DNA from: Myxococcus stipitatus
GTDB lineage: Bacteria > Myxococcota > Myxococcia > Myxococcales > Myxococcaceae
Assembly (NCBI RefSeq): GCF_037414475.1
Contig: NZ_CP147913.1
Coordinates: 3,472,001 to 3,536,000, forward strand
DNA length: 64,000 bases
Direction: 5' to 3'
This document shows positions 54,430-63,639 of this stretch, piece after piece. The notes below the pieces were generated by a model. The model did not search any database and had not been told where the DNA came from. It was given only the letters and a program-made list of their open reading frames with translations. Every line of letters begins with the position of its first letter. Position 1 is the stretch's first letter. The position numbers and the translations under genes are program-made.

Positions 54430-55197
54430 CTACTGTCCGGGCACGCGAGGGACGGCCATGGGGACCTTGTCCAGCGAGGGCTTCGCGCCCGTTCCCGTCG
54501 CGACGAGCGTCCACTTCGCCTCCGGGTCCTGGACGGAGGTCACACCCAACAGGGGGGCACGCTCCGTGCTCATCACGACCACGGGCGAGTTCGTCTCGCG
54601 GTGGAAGGTGCGCTTGTGGACCTTGCCCGGGAACAGGCCATGACTCACCTCCATGTCCTTCTCCTCCCGGAGGGTGCCCCTGAGCTCGGGTTGGTCGATG
54701 TACAGGTCCACGGGGATGGAGAGCGGCGCGTAATCCGGCGCGGAGACCGCGAGCCGCTCGACGAAGGGGCGCGCCCCGCCGCGAAGCCACAGCACCGCCA
54801 GGGCGCCGGACCCCTTGTCCTGCTCAATCTCCAGTTGGTACAGCGTCGTGCCGTCCCCCCGCTTCGACTCACCCACCAGCGCCACCCGCAGGCGCGCCAG
54901 GTGCTCGTGCTGGATGACATCGTATTCAACCCAGGTGCCGAGCATGGGGCGCCACTCGCCATACAGCAGCGGCGCGGGAATCAACGCCCGAGCCTCTTGC
55001 AGCCGGGACGGGTCCACCACGACGGGCGCCGGCGGACCCGCGTCCTCCTCGACGACCTGCGATGCGCTGGGAGGCGGCGCGACAGGCGGCGGAGCCAGAC
55101 TGGACTCGGCGCCCGCGTCCTTCTCACCGCGACGCGAGTCAGTGCACGCACCCGTCAGCAGGAACGACACACACAGGACAGCGGAGAGGCGGGACAT
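54430..55197 (-). CDS. Lipoprotein of unknown function, paralogue-like partner of the gene at 55257
   Basis: 255 residues from ATG 55197. Lipobox TGAC (C18). After an acidic Pro-rich linker, a beta-rich domain has LGTWVEYDVIQHEHLARLRV, VALVGESKRGDGTTLYQLEI and VHKRTFHRETNSPVVVMSTE. The order of strand motifs matches the secreted protein encoded at 55257, so the two are probably distant paralogues or partners. It converges with the pilin-like gene, with six bases between them. Confidence 0.65.
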   Translation of the reverse strand: MSRLSAVLCVSFLLTGACTDSRRGEKDAGAESSLAPPPVAPPPSASQVVEEDAGPPAPVVVDPSRLQEARALIPAPLLYGEWRPMLGTWVEYDVIQHEHLARLRVALVGESKRGDGTTLYQLEIEQDKGSGALAVLWLRGGARPFVERLAVSAPDYAPLSIPVDLYIDQPELRGTLREEKDMEVSHGLFPGKVHKRTFHRETNSPVVVMSTERAPLLGVTSVQDPEAKWTLVATGTGAKPSLDKVPMAVPRVPGQ

Positions 55198-55256
55198 GGC
55201 GCAATCCTATCAGCGCATGTCTGGGTTTTCGGAAGCCCTCCACGAAAAGGACGACG

Positions 55257-55823
55257 ATGATGGGAACCGCGCTGCTCTCGCTGCTCGCCCTGCTGCTGCA
55301 AGCCCAGGTGGCGGTCCCCCAAGGACTGCCCGAGCTGCCCCTCGTGGTGCGCGAGGGCGGCTGGGCCCGCTATGAGGCCGTCTCCTCGGATGGCCCCGCG
55401 CGCTTCGTGGTCAAGGTGGGCGCGCCCGGACGGCATCAAGGCAAGCGCGGCCGCTGGTTCGACCTGGAGGTGGAGATTCCCTCCGTGGGGCGCGCCTCCG
55501 TCCAACTCCTCATCGAGGGCGAGCGCTTCGGCCCGAACAGCCTCCTCCTGGTGCGCGCGACACTCCCAGGCGAGAAGCCCCGCGACACGTCCGGCCCCTT
55601 CAAGGACGAGACGTCCACTCGACGACAGGGGCGCTTCCTCCAGAAGAAGACAGTCACCGTCGCGGGAAGAGTCCTGGAGGTGATGGAGTACTCCTTCTCC
55701 GGAGGCGCCACCGCGGAGTGGTCCGCCGCCGTGCCCGGCCTGGGGCTGGTGCGCCTGGGAGGAGAGGACCCCATCCACCTCGTCGACTTCGGCGTGGGCG
55801 GAGACCCGTGGAAGCAGAAGTGA
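55257..55823 (+). CDS. Exported protein, divergent relative of the lipoprotein at 54430
   Basis: 188 residues from ATG 55257 (AAAAGG six bases upstream; ATG 55260 also possible). Signal peptide ends near LLLQAQVA (residue 18). The domain has REGGWARYEAVSSDGPARFV, WFDLEVEIPSVGRASVQLL, RFLQKKTVTVAGRVLEVMEY and LGLVRLGGEDPIHLVDFG. It parallels the lipoprotein at 54430 (WVEYDV, LEIEQ, PLLGVTSV). The two genes are divergent, 59 bp apart. The function is unknown. Confidence 0.7.
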   Translation: MMGTALLSLLALLLQAQVAVPQGLPELPLVVREGGWARYEAVSSDGPARFVVKVGAPGRHQGKRGRWFDLEVEIPSVGRASVQLLIEGERFGPNSLLLVRATLPGEKPRDTSGPFKDETSTRRQGRFLQKKTVTVAGRVLEVMEYSFSGGATAEWSAAVPGLGLVRLGGEDPIHLVDFGVGGDPWKQK

Positions 55824-55826
55824 GGC

Positions 55827-56444
55827 TCAGCGCCCCTGCGCCCTCGAGGCCAGCCCCGCCTCCAGCAAGCGCCCCTTCACCCCGTCCACCGCGTCGTGGG
55901 GAAGCCGCGCCTCCAGACGCAGGCTGGTGCCCCGCCCCACCCGGAGCACCATGCGCGGCGGCGCGCCTTCACCCTTCTGGAGCGAGAACCACTCCAGCTC
56001 CGAGAAGCGTGTGCGCCTGCCCAACAGGTCGATGAAACCGTCCTGCGAGAGATACAGCCCGGGCACCAGGTGCAAGCCCATGGCCCCCAGCCACACCGCC
56101 AACCCCAGACAGAAGCTGCCCAGCGCCGGACGCGCCTCCGAGTACATCAGGTGCACACCCAACAACACGAGCAGCCCCACCACCGCGAGCGCCTGGAGAT
56201 AGGCCCCCACCGGCGCGCGGATGCCCAACACCAGCAGGGCCCGAGCCCGCAGCAGCGCCACCAACGTCACCAGCGACAGGAGCGCGGTCCCCACCGAGGC
56301 CACGGCGACGGCCACCGCCATCCACCCCCGGCGTCCTCCCAACAGCTGCGATTCCTGGACGAGCCACGCCGCGCAGCCGCCAAAGAAAACCAGGGCCAGG
56401 ACGTGGAACACCACGGGAGGGATGGGAAGAGAGGTCGCTCGCAT
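55827..56444 (-). CDS. Membrane protein with C-terminal PH-like domain
   Basis: 205 residues from ATG 56444. Four membrane helices in the first 130 residues (VVFHVLALVFFGGCAAWLVQ, MAVAVAVASVGTALLSLVTL, LQALAVVGLLVLLGVHLMYS, SFCLGLAVWLGAMGLHLVPG). The C-terminus, LYLSQDGFIDLLGRRTRFSE then LEWFSLQKGEGAPPRMVLRV, resembles bacterial PH-like domains. No operon partners are obvious; it converges on the exported protein gene with three bases between stops. Confidence 0.7.
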   Translation of the reverse strand: MRATSLPIPPVVFHVLALVFFGGCAAWLVQESQLLGGRRGWMAVAVAVASVGTALLSLVTLVALLRARALLVLGIRAPVGAYLQALAVVGLLVLLGVHLMYSEARPALGSFCLGLAVWLGAMGLHLVPGLYLSQDGFIDLLGRRTRFSELEWFSLQKGEGAPPRMVLRVGRGTSLRLEARLPHDAVDGVKGRLLEAGLASRAQGR

Positions 56445-56496
56445 CGGCACCCGCCAGCGCACCACATCCGCGAGGCTTTGGGGAGGACCCCTCCCT

Positions 56497-57300
56497 TCAG
56501 CGCGCCTGCTTCCGTCGAGTGGCCAGCGGACCCGGGGTCTCCAGGACGAGCTGCCGGTACTGCCGCGGACTCAACCCTGTCACCTGCTTGAACTGCCGCG
56601 ACAGCGCGCTCTGGTCGCAGAAGCCCACCGCCAACGCGATGGCCGCGATGGGCTGTGAATCCTCCACCAACCGCTCCGCCGCCGCGTCGATGCGAGTCTT
56701 CATGATGAACTGCCCCGCCGACAGCTGGAAGATGCGCCGCATTCGCCGCTCGAACTGCGCCGCGGACATCCCCGCCTGACGCGCCAACGCGTCGATGCGC
56801 AGCCGCTCGCCATAGCTCGCCTGGATGTGGTCGATGGTCGCCGCGAAGCGCTCGTCCACCAACCCCGCGCGCCCCGGCTCATGCACGTCCTTCGACAGGC
56901 ACGCCAGCCCCATCACCTCTCCGGACGCGTTGAACAACGGCACCTTGCTCGTCAGGCACCAGCCCGGCTTGCGGTTGTTGAACAACGTCAGGTCCAGGTT
57001 GTCGACGAGCGGGCGCCCCGTCCGAAACACCTTCGCGTCCTGTCTCACGTACCGGTCCGCCATGTGCTGCGGAAACAGCTCGTGCGCCGTGCGCCCCACC
57101 GCCGCCGCCTTGTTCTTCAGCCCGCACCGCTCCGCGCACGCCTCGCTGATACACACGTAGCGGCCCTGGATGTCCTTCACCGAGAACACGATGTCCGGCA
57201 CCCGGTCGAACAGCTCCTCCGCGAACAGCGGATTCGCCACGCGACCCATGAACCGCACTCTCCATTGTTCCTGGGTTTCGCGTTTTTTGGTGGTTTCCAT
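56497..57300 (-). CDS. PAS-AraC transcriptional regulator
   Basis: 267 residues from ATG 57300, GGAGACGT upstream. N-terminal PAS domain at about 27-140 (FDRVPDIVFSVKDIQGRYVC, VPLFNASGEVMGLACLSKDV) and an AraC-type double helix-turn-helix at about 160-250 (RIDALARQAGMSAAQFERRM, AIALAVGFCDQSALSRQFKQ, TGLSPRQYRQ). It senses an unknown ligand and controls a nearby gene, most likely the divergent collagenase across a 136-bp shared region. Confidence 0.9.
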   Translation of the reverse strand: METTKKRETQEQWRVRFMGRVANPLFAEELFDRVPDIVFSVKDIQGRYVCISEACAERCGLKNKAAAVGRTAHELFPQHMADRYVRQDAKVFRTGRPLVDNLDLTLFNNRKPGWCLTSKVPLFNASGEVMGLACLSKDVHEPGRAGLVDERFAATIDHIQASYGERLRIDALARQAGMSAAQFERRMRRIFQLSAGQFIMKTRIDAAAERLVEDSQPIAAIALAVGFCDQSALSRQFKQVTGLSPRQYRQLVLETPGPLATRRKQAR

Positions 57301-57375
57301 ACGTCTCCACGGAGGAAAGACACAAGAACGTCAAACTTGCTCACGAATACCGTGAACACCACGTGAAACCCACGT

Positions 57376-57401
57376 CGGTGTCTCGTAACGGCGCGACACC
57401 G
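57376..57401. promoter_or_regulatory. Inverted repeat in the AraC-collagenase intergenic region
   Basis: CGGTGTC (57376-57382) and GACACCG (57395-57401) are perfect inverted arms 12 bases apart, in the divergent promoter region between the PAS-AraC gene and the collagenase. A regulator site is the natural reading; the arms could also be spaced half-sites. Confidence 0.4.
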
Positions 57402-57436
57402 TGTAGCAGCCCCCCGCTACCGAGGAGTCCGAAGCC

Positions 57437-59686
57437 ATGCACAGTCCAATCACGGATGCGTGTCGCTGTCATAGTGTCCTCGCCGTCTGTCTCACGCTGT
57501 TCGCGCTGGGAGCGGACGCCCGCCCCAACGGCCCCCCTCCCTCCGAGTCCCCACGCCGCACCCACGCCCTGGAGAAGTCGCACGCGCACGAGCGCCTCCA
57601 GCCGGATGAACGAGCACCCCACGTCTCCCCCGAGCAGCTCCGCGAAGCGCTGACCCCTCCAGCGCCTCGCCGCGCCGCGCTCGCGGCCGCCTGTGACACC
57701 GCCGCCTTCGGCTCCGCCAGCGGCAACGCGCTCGTCACCCTGGTGAAGGGCTCCACGGACGAGTGCGTCAACACGCTGTTCAGTGTGACGGGCACCCTGG
57801 CCCGCCAGGTGTTCATCGAGAGCAAGATGGTCACCATCGCCAACGCGCTCTACACGAGCGCGGGAAGTTATCCGGGGAACAACAGCACCCAGACGCTACA
57901 GCTCATCCTGTTCCTCCGGGCGGGATACTACGTGCAGTACTACAACCCGGACGTGGTGGGCGCCTACGGCACCGCGCTGCGCAACGCCATCCGCCCGGCC
58001 CTCAACGCCTTCGTCGCCAACAGCCACTTCCGGGATGTCAATGATGACCACGGCGCGGTGCTGGGCGAGTTCGTCATCCTCATCGACAGCTCCAGCGAGA
58101 ACGCGCAGCACCTGGGCACCTTCAAGGGGCTGCTGGACCGCTTCAACGCCACGGGCCTGTCGTACTGGTACATGCGCAACGCCACCAACAACGCCTTCAC
58201 CGGCCTGTTCCGCGGCCACTACAACGCCGACTTCGTGGCGGCCATCCAGGCCGACTCGTCCATCATCGACTCGCTGGAGTCGTTCGGCCTGCGCCATGAG
58301 AGCCTGCTGGGCACCGACAACCAGTTCCTCGTGGTCAACGCGGCGCGGGAGATGGCGCGCTTCCTCCAGTACACCGGCGCGGTGCAGACCAAGACGCGCC
58401 CCAAGGTGAAGGCGCTCATTACCAACCACTCCATGACGGGCCCCACCGCGGGCGTCTGGGTGGGCGCGGCGGAGATGGCCGACTACTACGACAACGCCAA
58501 CTGCTCGTACTACGGCATCTGTGACTTCCGCCGCGCGCTCGAGCAGGCGGTGCTCGTCTCGTCGTACAGCTGCGGCGCCACGCTGCGCATGCGGGCGCAG
58601 GACATGACGGCCACACAGTTCACCCAGAGCTGCGGCGCGCTGGCCACGCAGGAGTCCTACTTCCACGACAAGCTGAAGACGAACCGCCTGCCGGTGGCCA
58701 GCGACAACAACACGTCCCTGGAGATGGTCATCTTCAACAGCAGCACGGACTACCAGACGTACGCCGGGGCGCTGTTCGGCATCGACACCAACAACGGCGG
58801 CATGTACCTGGAAGGCGACCCGGCCGCGGCGGGCAACCAGGCGCGCTTCATCGCGTACGAGGCCGAGTGGGTGCGGCCCACGTTCAAGATCTGGAACCTG
58901 GAGCACGAGTACGTCCACTACCTGGACGGCCGCTTCGACATGAAGGGGGGCTTTGGCGACAGCGTCAGCCAGCCCACCATCTGGTGGATTGAGGGCCTGG
59001 CCGAGTACATCTCCAAGAAGAACGACAACGCGGACGCGGTGCAGCTGGGCACGAGCAAGGCCTTCCAGCTCAGCCAGATTCTGCGCAACGACTACAACAG
59101 CGGCACCGAGCGCGTGTACTACTGGGGCTACCTGGCGGTGCGCTTCATGTTCGAGCGTCAGGCCACCCAGGTGAACACCTTCGTGGGCCAGTTCCGCGCG
59201 GGCAACTACACCGGGTACCGTCAGTCGCTGGACGCGCTGGGCACGTCGCGCGACGCGGAGTTCCACACGTGGATTGACTGCGTCTCCACCGCGACGGACC
59301 CGAGCACGTGCGGCAGCACCGACCCCGGTCCGGGCCCTGGCACGGGCACGCCCTGCACGGACCCCAACCCGCAGGTGCTGGGCAATGGCTGCTACCGCGG
59401 CCCGTTCGCCTCGACGGACGCGCAGTACTTCTACCTCTGGGTGCCCGCGGGCGCGCGCAACCTGCGCTTCCAGACGAGCGGCGGCACGGGCAACGCGGAC
59501 CTCTACGTCCGCGCGGTGTCCTGGCCCACCACGACGACGTACGACTACCGGCCGTACCTGGCGGGCAATGACGAGACGGTGGACATCCCGTCGCCCCGCG
59601 CCGGCAACTACTTCCACGTCATGGTCAAGGCGCGCGCGCCGTACACGGGCGTGAAGCTGGAGGCCCGCTTCGACGCGGCCCCGTAA
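57437..59686 (+). CDS. Secreted M9-family collagenase
   Basis: 749 residues from ATG 57437 with GAGGAG upstream. A signal peptide reaches about residue 29 (ALGADA). An activator-like helical N-terminal half covers about 60-400. The M9 catalytic domain has the zinc motif HEYVH (490-494) and a third-ligand region WWIEGLAEY (516-524). A Pro/Gly linker (PGPGPGTG) leads to one PPC domain at about 645-749 (RNLRFQTSGGTGNADLYVRA). Microbial collagenases of this family cut native collagen helices. It is divergent from a PAS-AraC regulator and convergent with a hydroxyproline-catabolic operon, which fits use of collagen as food. Confidence 0.92.
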   Translation: MHSPITDACRCHSVLAVCLTLFALGADARPNGPPPSESPRRTHALEKSHAHERLQPDERAPHVSPEQLREALTPPAPRRAALAAACDTAAFGSASGNALVTLVKGSTDECVNTLFSVTGTLARQVFIESKMVTIANALYTSAGSYPGNNSTQTLQLILFLRAGYYVQYYNPDVVGAYGTALRNAIRPALNAFVANSHFRDVNDDHGAVLGEFVILIDSSSENAQHLGTFKGLLDRFNATGLSYWYMRNATNNAFTGLFRGHYNADFVAAIQADSSIIDSLESFGLRHESLLGTDNQFLVVNAAREMARFLQYTGAVQTKTRPKVKALITNHSMTGPTAGVWVGAAEMADYYDNANCSYYGICDFRRALEQAVLVSSYSCGATLRMRAQDMTATQFTQSCGALATQESYFHDKLKTNRLPVASDNNTSLEMVIFNSSTDYQTYAGALFGIDTNNGGMYLEGDPAAAGNQARFIAYEAEWVRPTFKIWNLEHEYVHYLDGRFDMKGGFGDSVSQPTIWWIEGLAEYISKKNDNADAVQLGTSKAFQLSQILRNDYNSGTERVYYWGYLAVRFMFERQATQVNTFVGQFRAGNYTGYRQSLDALGTSRDAEFHTWIDCVSTATDPSTCGSTDPGPGPGTGTPCTDPNPQVLGNGCYRGPFASTDAQYFYLWVPAGARNLRFQTSGGTGNADLYVRAVSWPTTTTYDYRPYLAGNDETVDIPSPRAGNYFHVMVKARAPYTGVKLEARFDAAP

Positions 59687-59696
59687 CCGGTGAGAG

Positions 59697-59735
59697 GTGA
59701 CTCCCGGGTGGGCCCAAGAGCCACCTGGGAGTCAC
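59697..59735. terminator. Bidirectional terminator between collagenase and aldehyde dehydrogenase
   Basis: Arms GTGACTCCCGGGTGG (59697-59711) and CCACCTGGGAGTCAC (59721-59735) are complementary apart from one G-T pair, around a 9-nt loop. It includes the aldehyde dehydrogenase stop codon and serves both convergent genes. Confidence 0.65.
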
Positions 59736-61306
59736 TCCCGCTTCAGCACGCCATCCACCGTGCGCCACAGGTTCAGCGGGTTCTCGGCGCGCAGCTCGGG
59801 TGGGAGCAGTGAGTCCGGCACGTCCTGGAAGCACACGGGCCGCACGAAGCGCCGGATGGCGCCCGTGCCCACCGCGGTGAAGCGCCCATCGGAGCTCGCG
59901 GGGAAGGGACCTCCATGCACCATCGACGGACAGACCTCCACGCCCGTCGGGACGCCGTTCATCAACACGCGCCCCGCCCGGTCCGTCAGCGTGGGCAACA
60001 AGTCGGCCGCCAGCGGCGCGTCCCCCGCGTCCATCATCACCGTCGCGGTGAGCTGTCCCTCCAGCCGCGAGGCCACCCGCAGGAACTCCGCGACATCACG
60101 AGCCCGCGTCAGCACCGCGCAGCTTCCGAACACCTCCTCGGAGAGCGCGTGCTCGGCGAGGACGTGAGCGGCCTCCGACTCGAACAGCGCAGCGGCCCCG
60201 CGCGCGGCCTGCGATTCGCCCTTCACCCACGTGCGGGTGTCCGAGCGCGCGGCGAGACGTCCCACACCCTCGCGGAAGCGCTCCGCGATGGACGCGGTCA
60301 ACATGGGGGCCGCGGGCGCGGCGCCAAGCTTCTCCACCAGCCGCTCCCGGAACGCCTCATACCCCGGGCCCTCCACGGCCACGAGCAACCCGGGCGAGGT
60401 GCAGAACTGTCCCGCGCCCTGGAGGATGGACGCCGCGAGGGCATCCGCCATCGCCTGCGGACGCGCGGCCAACGCGGAGGGCAGGAGGAAGATGGGGTTG
60501 ATGGAGCCCATCTCCGCGAAGACCGGGATGGGGACGGGACGAGCGGCGGCCAGCGCCATCAACGCCTGACCTCCACCCCGCGAGCCCGTGAAGCCCACGG
60601 CGCGGATGGCGGGGTGGCGCACGAGCGCGGCGCCCACCTCGGTGCCCGCGTCGAACAGGAGGGAGAACACCCCCTCGTGCAGTCCACACGCGGCCACGGC
60701 GGCGCGGATGGCCAGCGCCGCGCGCTCCGAGGTCGCCGGGTGCGCGGGATGGGCCTTGGCCACGACGGGACAACCGGCGGCCAGCGCGGACGCGGTGTCA
60801 CCACCGGCCACGGAGAACGCGAGCGGGAAGTTGCTCGCGCCGAACACGGCCACCGGGCCCACGGCGCGCAGCATGGAGCGCAGGTCCGCGCGAGGCAGGG
60901 GCTTGCGCTCGGGCATCGCGCGGTCGATGCGCGCGTCCACCCAGCTCCCCTCCTCGAGCAGCTTCGCGAACTGACGGAACTGTCCCGCCGCGCGGCCCAG
61001 CTCGCCCTGGATGCGGGCGACGGGCAGCCCCGTCTCCTTCGGCGTCACCGCGAGGAAGTCGGCCTCGGCCGCGAGGAGCGCCTCCGCGATGTGCTCCAGG
61101 AACACGGCGCGCTGGCGCGAGGACAGCGCCGCGAACGAGGGCGCGGCGGCCTCCGCGAGCATGCAGGCCCGCGCCACTTCCTCGGGCCGCGCCGCGTGAT
61201 AGCGCGGCTCCAACGCCACGCCCTCGGCCGGATTCCAGCCGGTGAAGGTCGGCCCACCGGGCTCGCCACGTCCGGCGCCAATCAAGGACAGTCCCAACCC
61301 GCTCAT
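59732..61306 (-). CDS. Alpha-ketoglutaric semialdehyde dehydrogenase-type ALDH
   Basis: 524 residues from ATG 61306, GGAGTGAGGAG upstream. ALDH fold with catalytic cysteine in GAGQFCTSPG and general-base glutamate in VFAEMGSINP. Length, N-terminal TFTGWNPAEG and the FTGSRGGGQALM cofactor loop match the 2,5-dioxovalerate (alpha-ketoglutaric semialdehyde) group. It is the last step of trans-4-hydroxy-L-proline catabolism, giving 2-oxoglutarate. Last gene of the operon 64000-59732, behind a stem-loop at 61325-61344. Confidence 0.88.
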   Translation of the reverse strand: MSGLGLSLIGAGRGEPGGPTFTGWNPAEGVALEPRYHAARPEEVARACMLAEAAAPSFAALSSRQRAVFLEHIAEALLAAEADFLAVTPKETGLPVARIQGELGRAAGQFRQFAKLLEEGSWVDARIDRAMPERKPLPRADLRSMLRAVGPVAVFGASNFPLAFSVAGGDTASALAAGCPVVAKAHPAHPATSERAALAIRAAVAACGLHEGVFSLLFDAGTEVGAALVRHPAIRAVGFTGSRGGGQALMALAAARPVPIPVFAEMGSINPIFLLPSALAARPQAMADALAASILQGAGQFCTSPGLLVAVEGPGYEAFRERLVEKLGAAPAAPMLTASIAERFREGVGRLAARSDTRTWVKGESQAARGAAALFESEAAHVLAEHALSEEVFGSCAVLTRARDVAEFLRVASRLEGQLTATVMMDAGDAPLAADLLPTLTDRAGRVLMNGVPTGVEVCPSMVHGGPFPASSDGRFTAVGTGAIRRFVRPVCFQDVPDSLLPPELRAENPLNLWRTVDGVLKRE

Positions 61307-61324
61307 GCCGACTCCTCACTCCAG

Positions 61325-61344
61325 GAGGGGCACCAAGGCCCCTC
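61325..61344. repeat. Stem-loop ahead of the aldehyde dehydrogenase gene
   Basis: GAGGGG (61325-61330) and CCCCTC (61339-61344), 8-nt loop, in the 79-bp gap between the deaminase and dehydrogenase genes. A possible attenuator or processing site within the operon. Confidence 0.35.
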
Positions 61345-61385
61345 TCGCTTCGCTTCGTGACGTGCTTCGTACGACGAGACCGAGG

Positions 61386-62276
61386 CTACAGCGAGGGCCG
61401 GTTCGCCAGGGCCTCGCGCAGCACGCGCAGACACTCCTCGCGCTCGGCGCCCACCAGTTCCATGCGAGGGCCGCGCACGCGCTCGTGGCCCCAGCCGACC
61501 TCCTGCTGCACCAGCTTGATGAGCTGGACGAACTTGGGGACGGTGTCCAGCCGCAAGAGCGGCAGGAACCAGCGGTACAACTCGAAGGCCTCCTTCTTCT
61601 TCCCGGCGAGGGACAGCTCGAGCAGGCGGACCGACTCGGCGGGGAACGCGTTCACCAGACCGGCCACCCAGAAGCGCGCGCCCGCCTCGACACCTTCGAC
61701 GAGGCAGTCATCCACGCCCACGCCCAGGGCCAGACGGTCTCCGAGCAGCGCGCGGATGCCGGTGACGCGGCGGGCATCGGTGGAGGACTCCTTCACGGCG
61801 ACGGCGTTGTCGTGCTCGGCGGCCAACTCCGCGAGCTGCGCGGGGGTGAAGTCCGTCTTGTACGCGACGGGGTTGTTGTAGAGCAGGCACGGCAGCTTGG
61901 TCGCGCGGAGCACCGCGGACATGTGCGCCTTCATCTCGCGCCAGTCGCTGGAATAGACATACGGGGGCAGGACCATCAATCCGGCGCAGCCCGCATCCTC
62001 GGCGGCGCGGGCCAGACGTACGGCCTCGTCCGTGGAGAGCGCGGCGATACCAGGGACGACGGGCGCCTTCACCGCCTCCACACAGGTGCGCATCAGGTCA
62101 GCCTTCTCGGCCGAGGTCAGCGTGGCGCCCTCGCCCAGCGAGCCGCAGGGGATGATGCCGGTACAGCCCTGGGACACCAGCCAGCGCACGTGCGAGCGCA
62201 CCGCGCCGTGGTCGATGGACAGGTCCGCGTTGAAGGGAGTGGTGATGGCGGGGAGGACACCGGTCCAGATGCTCAT
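61386..62276 (-). CDS. DHDPS-family protein, likely pyrroline-4-hydroxy-2-carboxylate deaminase
   Basis: 296 residues from ATG 62276, overlapping the previous stop (ATGA). TIM-barrel of the DHDPS/NAL family: GSLGEGATLTSAEK, catalytic tyrosine in LPCLLYNNPVAY and Schiff-base lysine in AVAVKESSTDA. The operon (proline-type dehydrogenase subunits before, semialdehyde dehydrogenase after) fits cis-4-hydroxy-D-proline degradation, where this enzyme deaminates the pyrroline product to 2-oxoglutarate semialdehyde. Similar operons are the lhp/hyp clusters of pseudomonads and rhizobia. Confidence 0.85.
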   Translation of the reverse strand: MSIWTGVLPAITTPFNADLSIDHGAVRSHVRWLVSQGCTGIIPCGSLGEGATLTSAEKADLMRTCVEAVKAPVVPGIAALSTDEAVRLARAAEDAGCAGLMVLPPYVYSSDWREMKAHMSAVLRATKLPCLLYNNPVAYKTDFTPAQLAELAAEHDNAVAVKESSTDARRVTGIRALLGDRLALGVGVDDCLVEGVEAGARFWVAGLVNAFPAESVRLLELSLAGKKKEAFELYRWFLPLLRLDTVPKFVQLIKLVQQEVGWGHERVRGPRMELVGAEREECLRVLREALANRPSL

Positions 62277-63550
62277 GATTCTCTCGTGTGGGTAGAGGAA
62301 ACGTCCGGGGGGATTCGAAGACTGCCGATGCGAGCGGGGAGGCAAGGCGGACGCACGTCCTCGCCCGACCACCCGAAGAGGGTCTGCGCCGCCGCGCCAC
62401 AGGTGCGGCCCTGACACGCGCCCATGCCCAGGCGCGCATAGAGCCGGGCCTCGCGGAGGTTGGTGCAACCCTCCAGCGCGGACAGGGGCACGTCCTCGCA
62501 GCGGCACAGCAGCGTGTCGGGAGTGGCCAGCCGCCGCAGCTCCTCGCGAGGTGTGTCATGCCGGGCGAGGTGCGCGGCGAAGGTGCGGATGCCTTGAAGC
62601 GAGCGCTCCAACGCGGACGGAATGGGCCGCTGCGCGGCGACGAGCCCGGCCAGCTCTCCCGTGACGAGCGCCTGGTCCACGCCGCCGATGCCGAGCAACT
62701 CGCCCACGGCGTGGACTCCGGGGACACGTGTCTCCAGTTGCTCGTTCACGACGACCGCGCCGTCGGACACCGCGCAGCCGAGGAGACGAGGCAGCTCGAG
62801 GTTCGGCACGAGCCCGTAGGCCGCGCCCAGGTAGTCACAACTCAGGTGTTCTTCACGGCCGCGCACGGACAGGCGGACGGACTCGACGCGCCCCTCGCCT
62901 TCGGCGGCGAGGACCCACGCCTCGGTCGACGTGGGGACGCCGACCAGTCGAGCCGTGAGGGCAGCGCCCTGGAGCAGCTTCGAGGGATGGCGCCAGAGCT
63001 GAAGGGCGAAGGCCCAGTGACTCGCGGCGGAGGCCTGCTCGGCGATGAAGAGGACCTCGCCTCCATGCGCGTGAATCGTGGCGGCGGCGGCGAGGAGCAA
63101 GGGTCCCGTGCCCGCGAGCACCACGCGCTTGCCCTGGATGGGGAAGCCATCCTTCACGAGCACCTGGAGCCCGCTGACACCCATGACACCAGGAAGAGTC
63201 CACCCGGGGAACGGGAGGAAGCGCTCACGGGCACCGGTCGCGAGGACCGCGCGGCCGTAGCGCACGGCGAAGGAGGACGCGCCTTCTTCGACCAGGAGCA
63301 CACCGGGCTCGGGCGCCGCGATGACTCGAGCCCCCGGACGGAAGCGGGCACCGGACGCGGAGAATCTCTGGAGCCAGCGGCGCGCGAGGCGGTTGGAGCC
63401 CTTGCGTGCTTCACCGCGCCACACCTGTCCTCCGGGCTCGGGCTGAGCGTCCAGCACGAGCACCTTGAGCCCCGCCTCGGCCGCGACGCTCGCGGAGGCC
63501 AGTCCCCCGGGACCCGCGCCGATGACCACCAGGTCGCAGGTCTCACGCAT
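62273..63550 (-). CDS. FAD-dependent D-hydroxyproline dehydrogenase subunit (HcnB/LhpE type)
   Basis: 425 residues from ATG 63550. FAD-binding GxGxxG at the N-terminus (VVIGAGPGGLASASVAAEAG), a second nucleotide loop (VVLAGTGPLLLAAAATIHAH) and a C-terminal Cys cluster typical of BFD-like [2Fe-2S] domains (LLCRCEDV and GMGACQGRTC). It forms one subunit of the hetero-oligomeric dehydrogenase with the small ferredoxin-like protein and the upstream oxidoreductase. Its stop overlaps the deaminase start. Confidence 0.85.
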   Translation of the reverse strand: MRETCDLVVIGAGPGGLASASVAAEAGLKVLVLDAQPEPGGQVWRGEARKGSNRLARRWLQRFSASGARFRPGARVIAAPEPGVLLVEEGASSFAVRYGRAVLATGARERFLPFPGWTLPGVMGVSGLQVLVKDGFPIQGKRVVLAGTGPLLLAAAATIHAHGGEVLFIAEQASAASHWAFALQLWRHPSKLLQGAALTARLVGVPTSTEAWVLAAEGEGRVESVRLSVRGREEHLSCDYLGAAYGLVPNLELPRLLGCAVSDGAVVVNEQLETRVPGVHAVGELLGIGGVDQALVTGELAGLVAAQRPIPSALERSLQGIRTFAAHLARHDTPREELRRLATPDTLLCRCEDVPLSALEGCTNLREARLYARLGMGACQGRTCGAAAQTLFGWSGEDVRPPCLPARIGSLRIPPDVSSTHTRES

Positions 63551-63639
63551 GGGTCACCCGCGCTTCCACGACACTCACGTTCCAACGAGCCGCGAAGCGG
63601 GTGGAGCACCTCGCCCCCAGGGCGGCGAAGCCATGAACC

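Noticed and set aside
55062..55256. Upstream in-frame extension of the exported protein at 55257
   Set aside because: It overlaps the divergent lipoprotein gene's start and would bury the signal peptide; the ATG at 55257 has a ribosome site.
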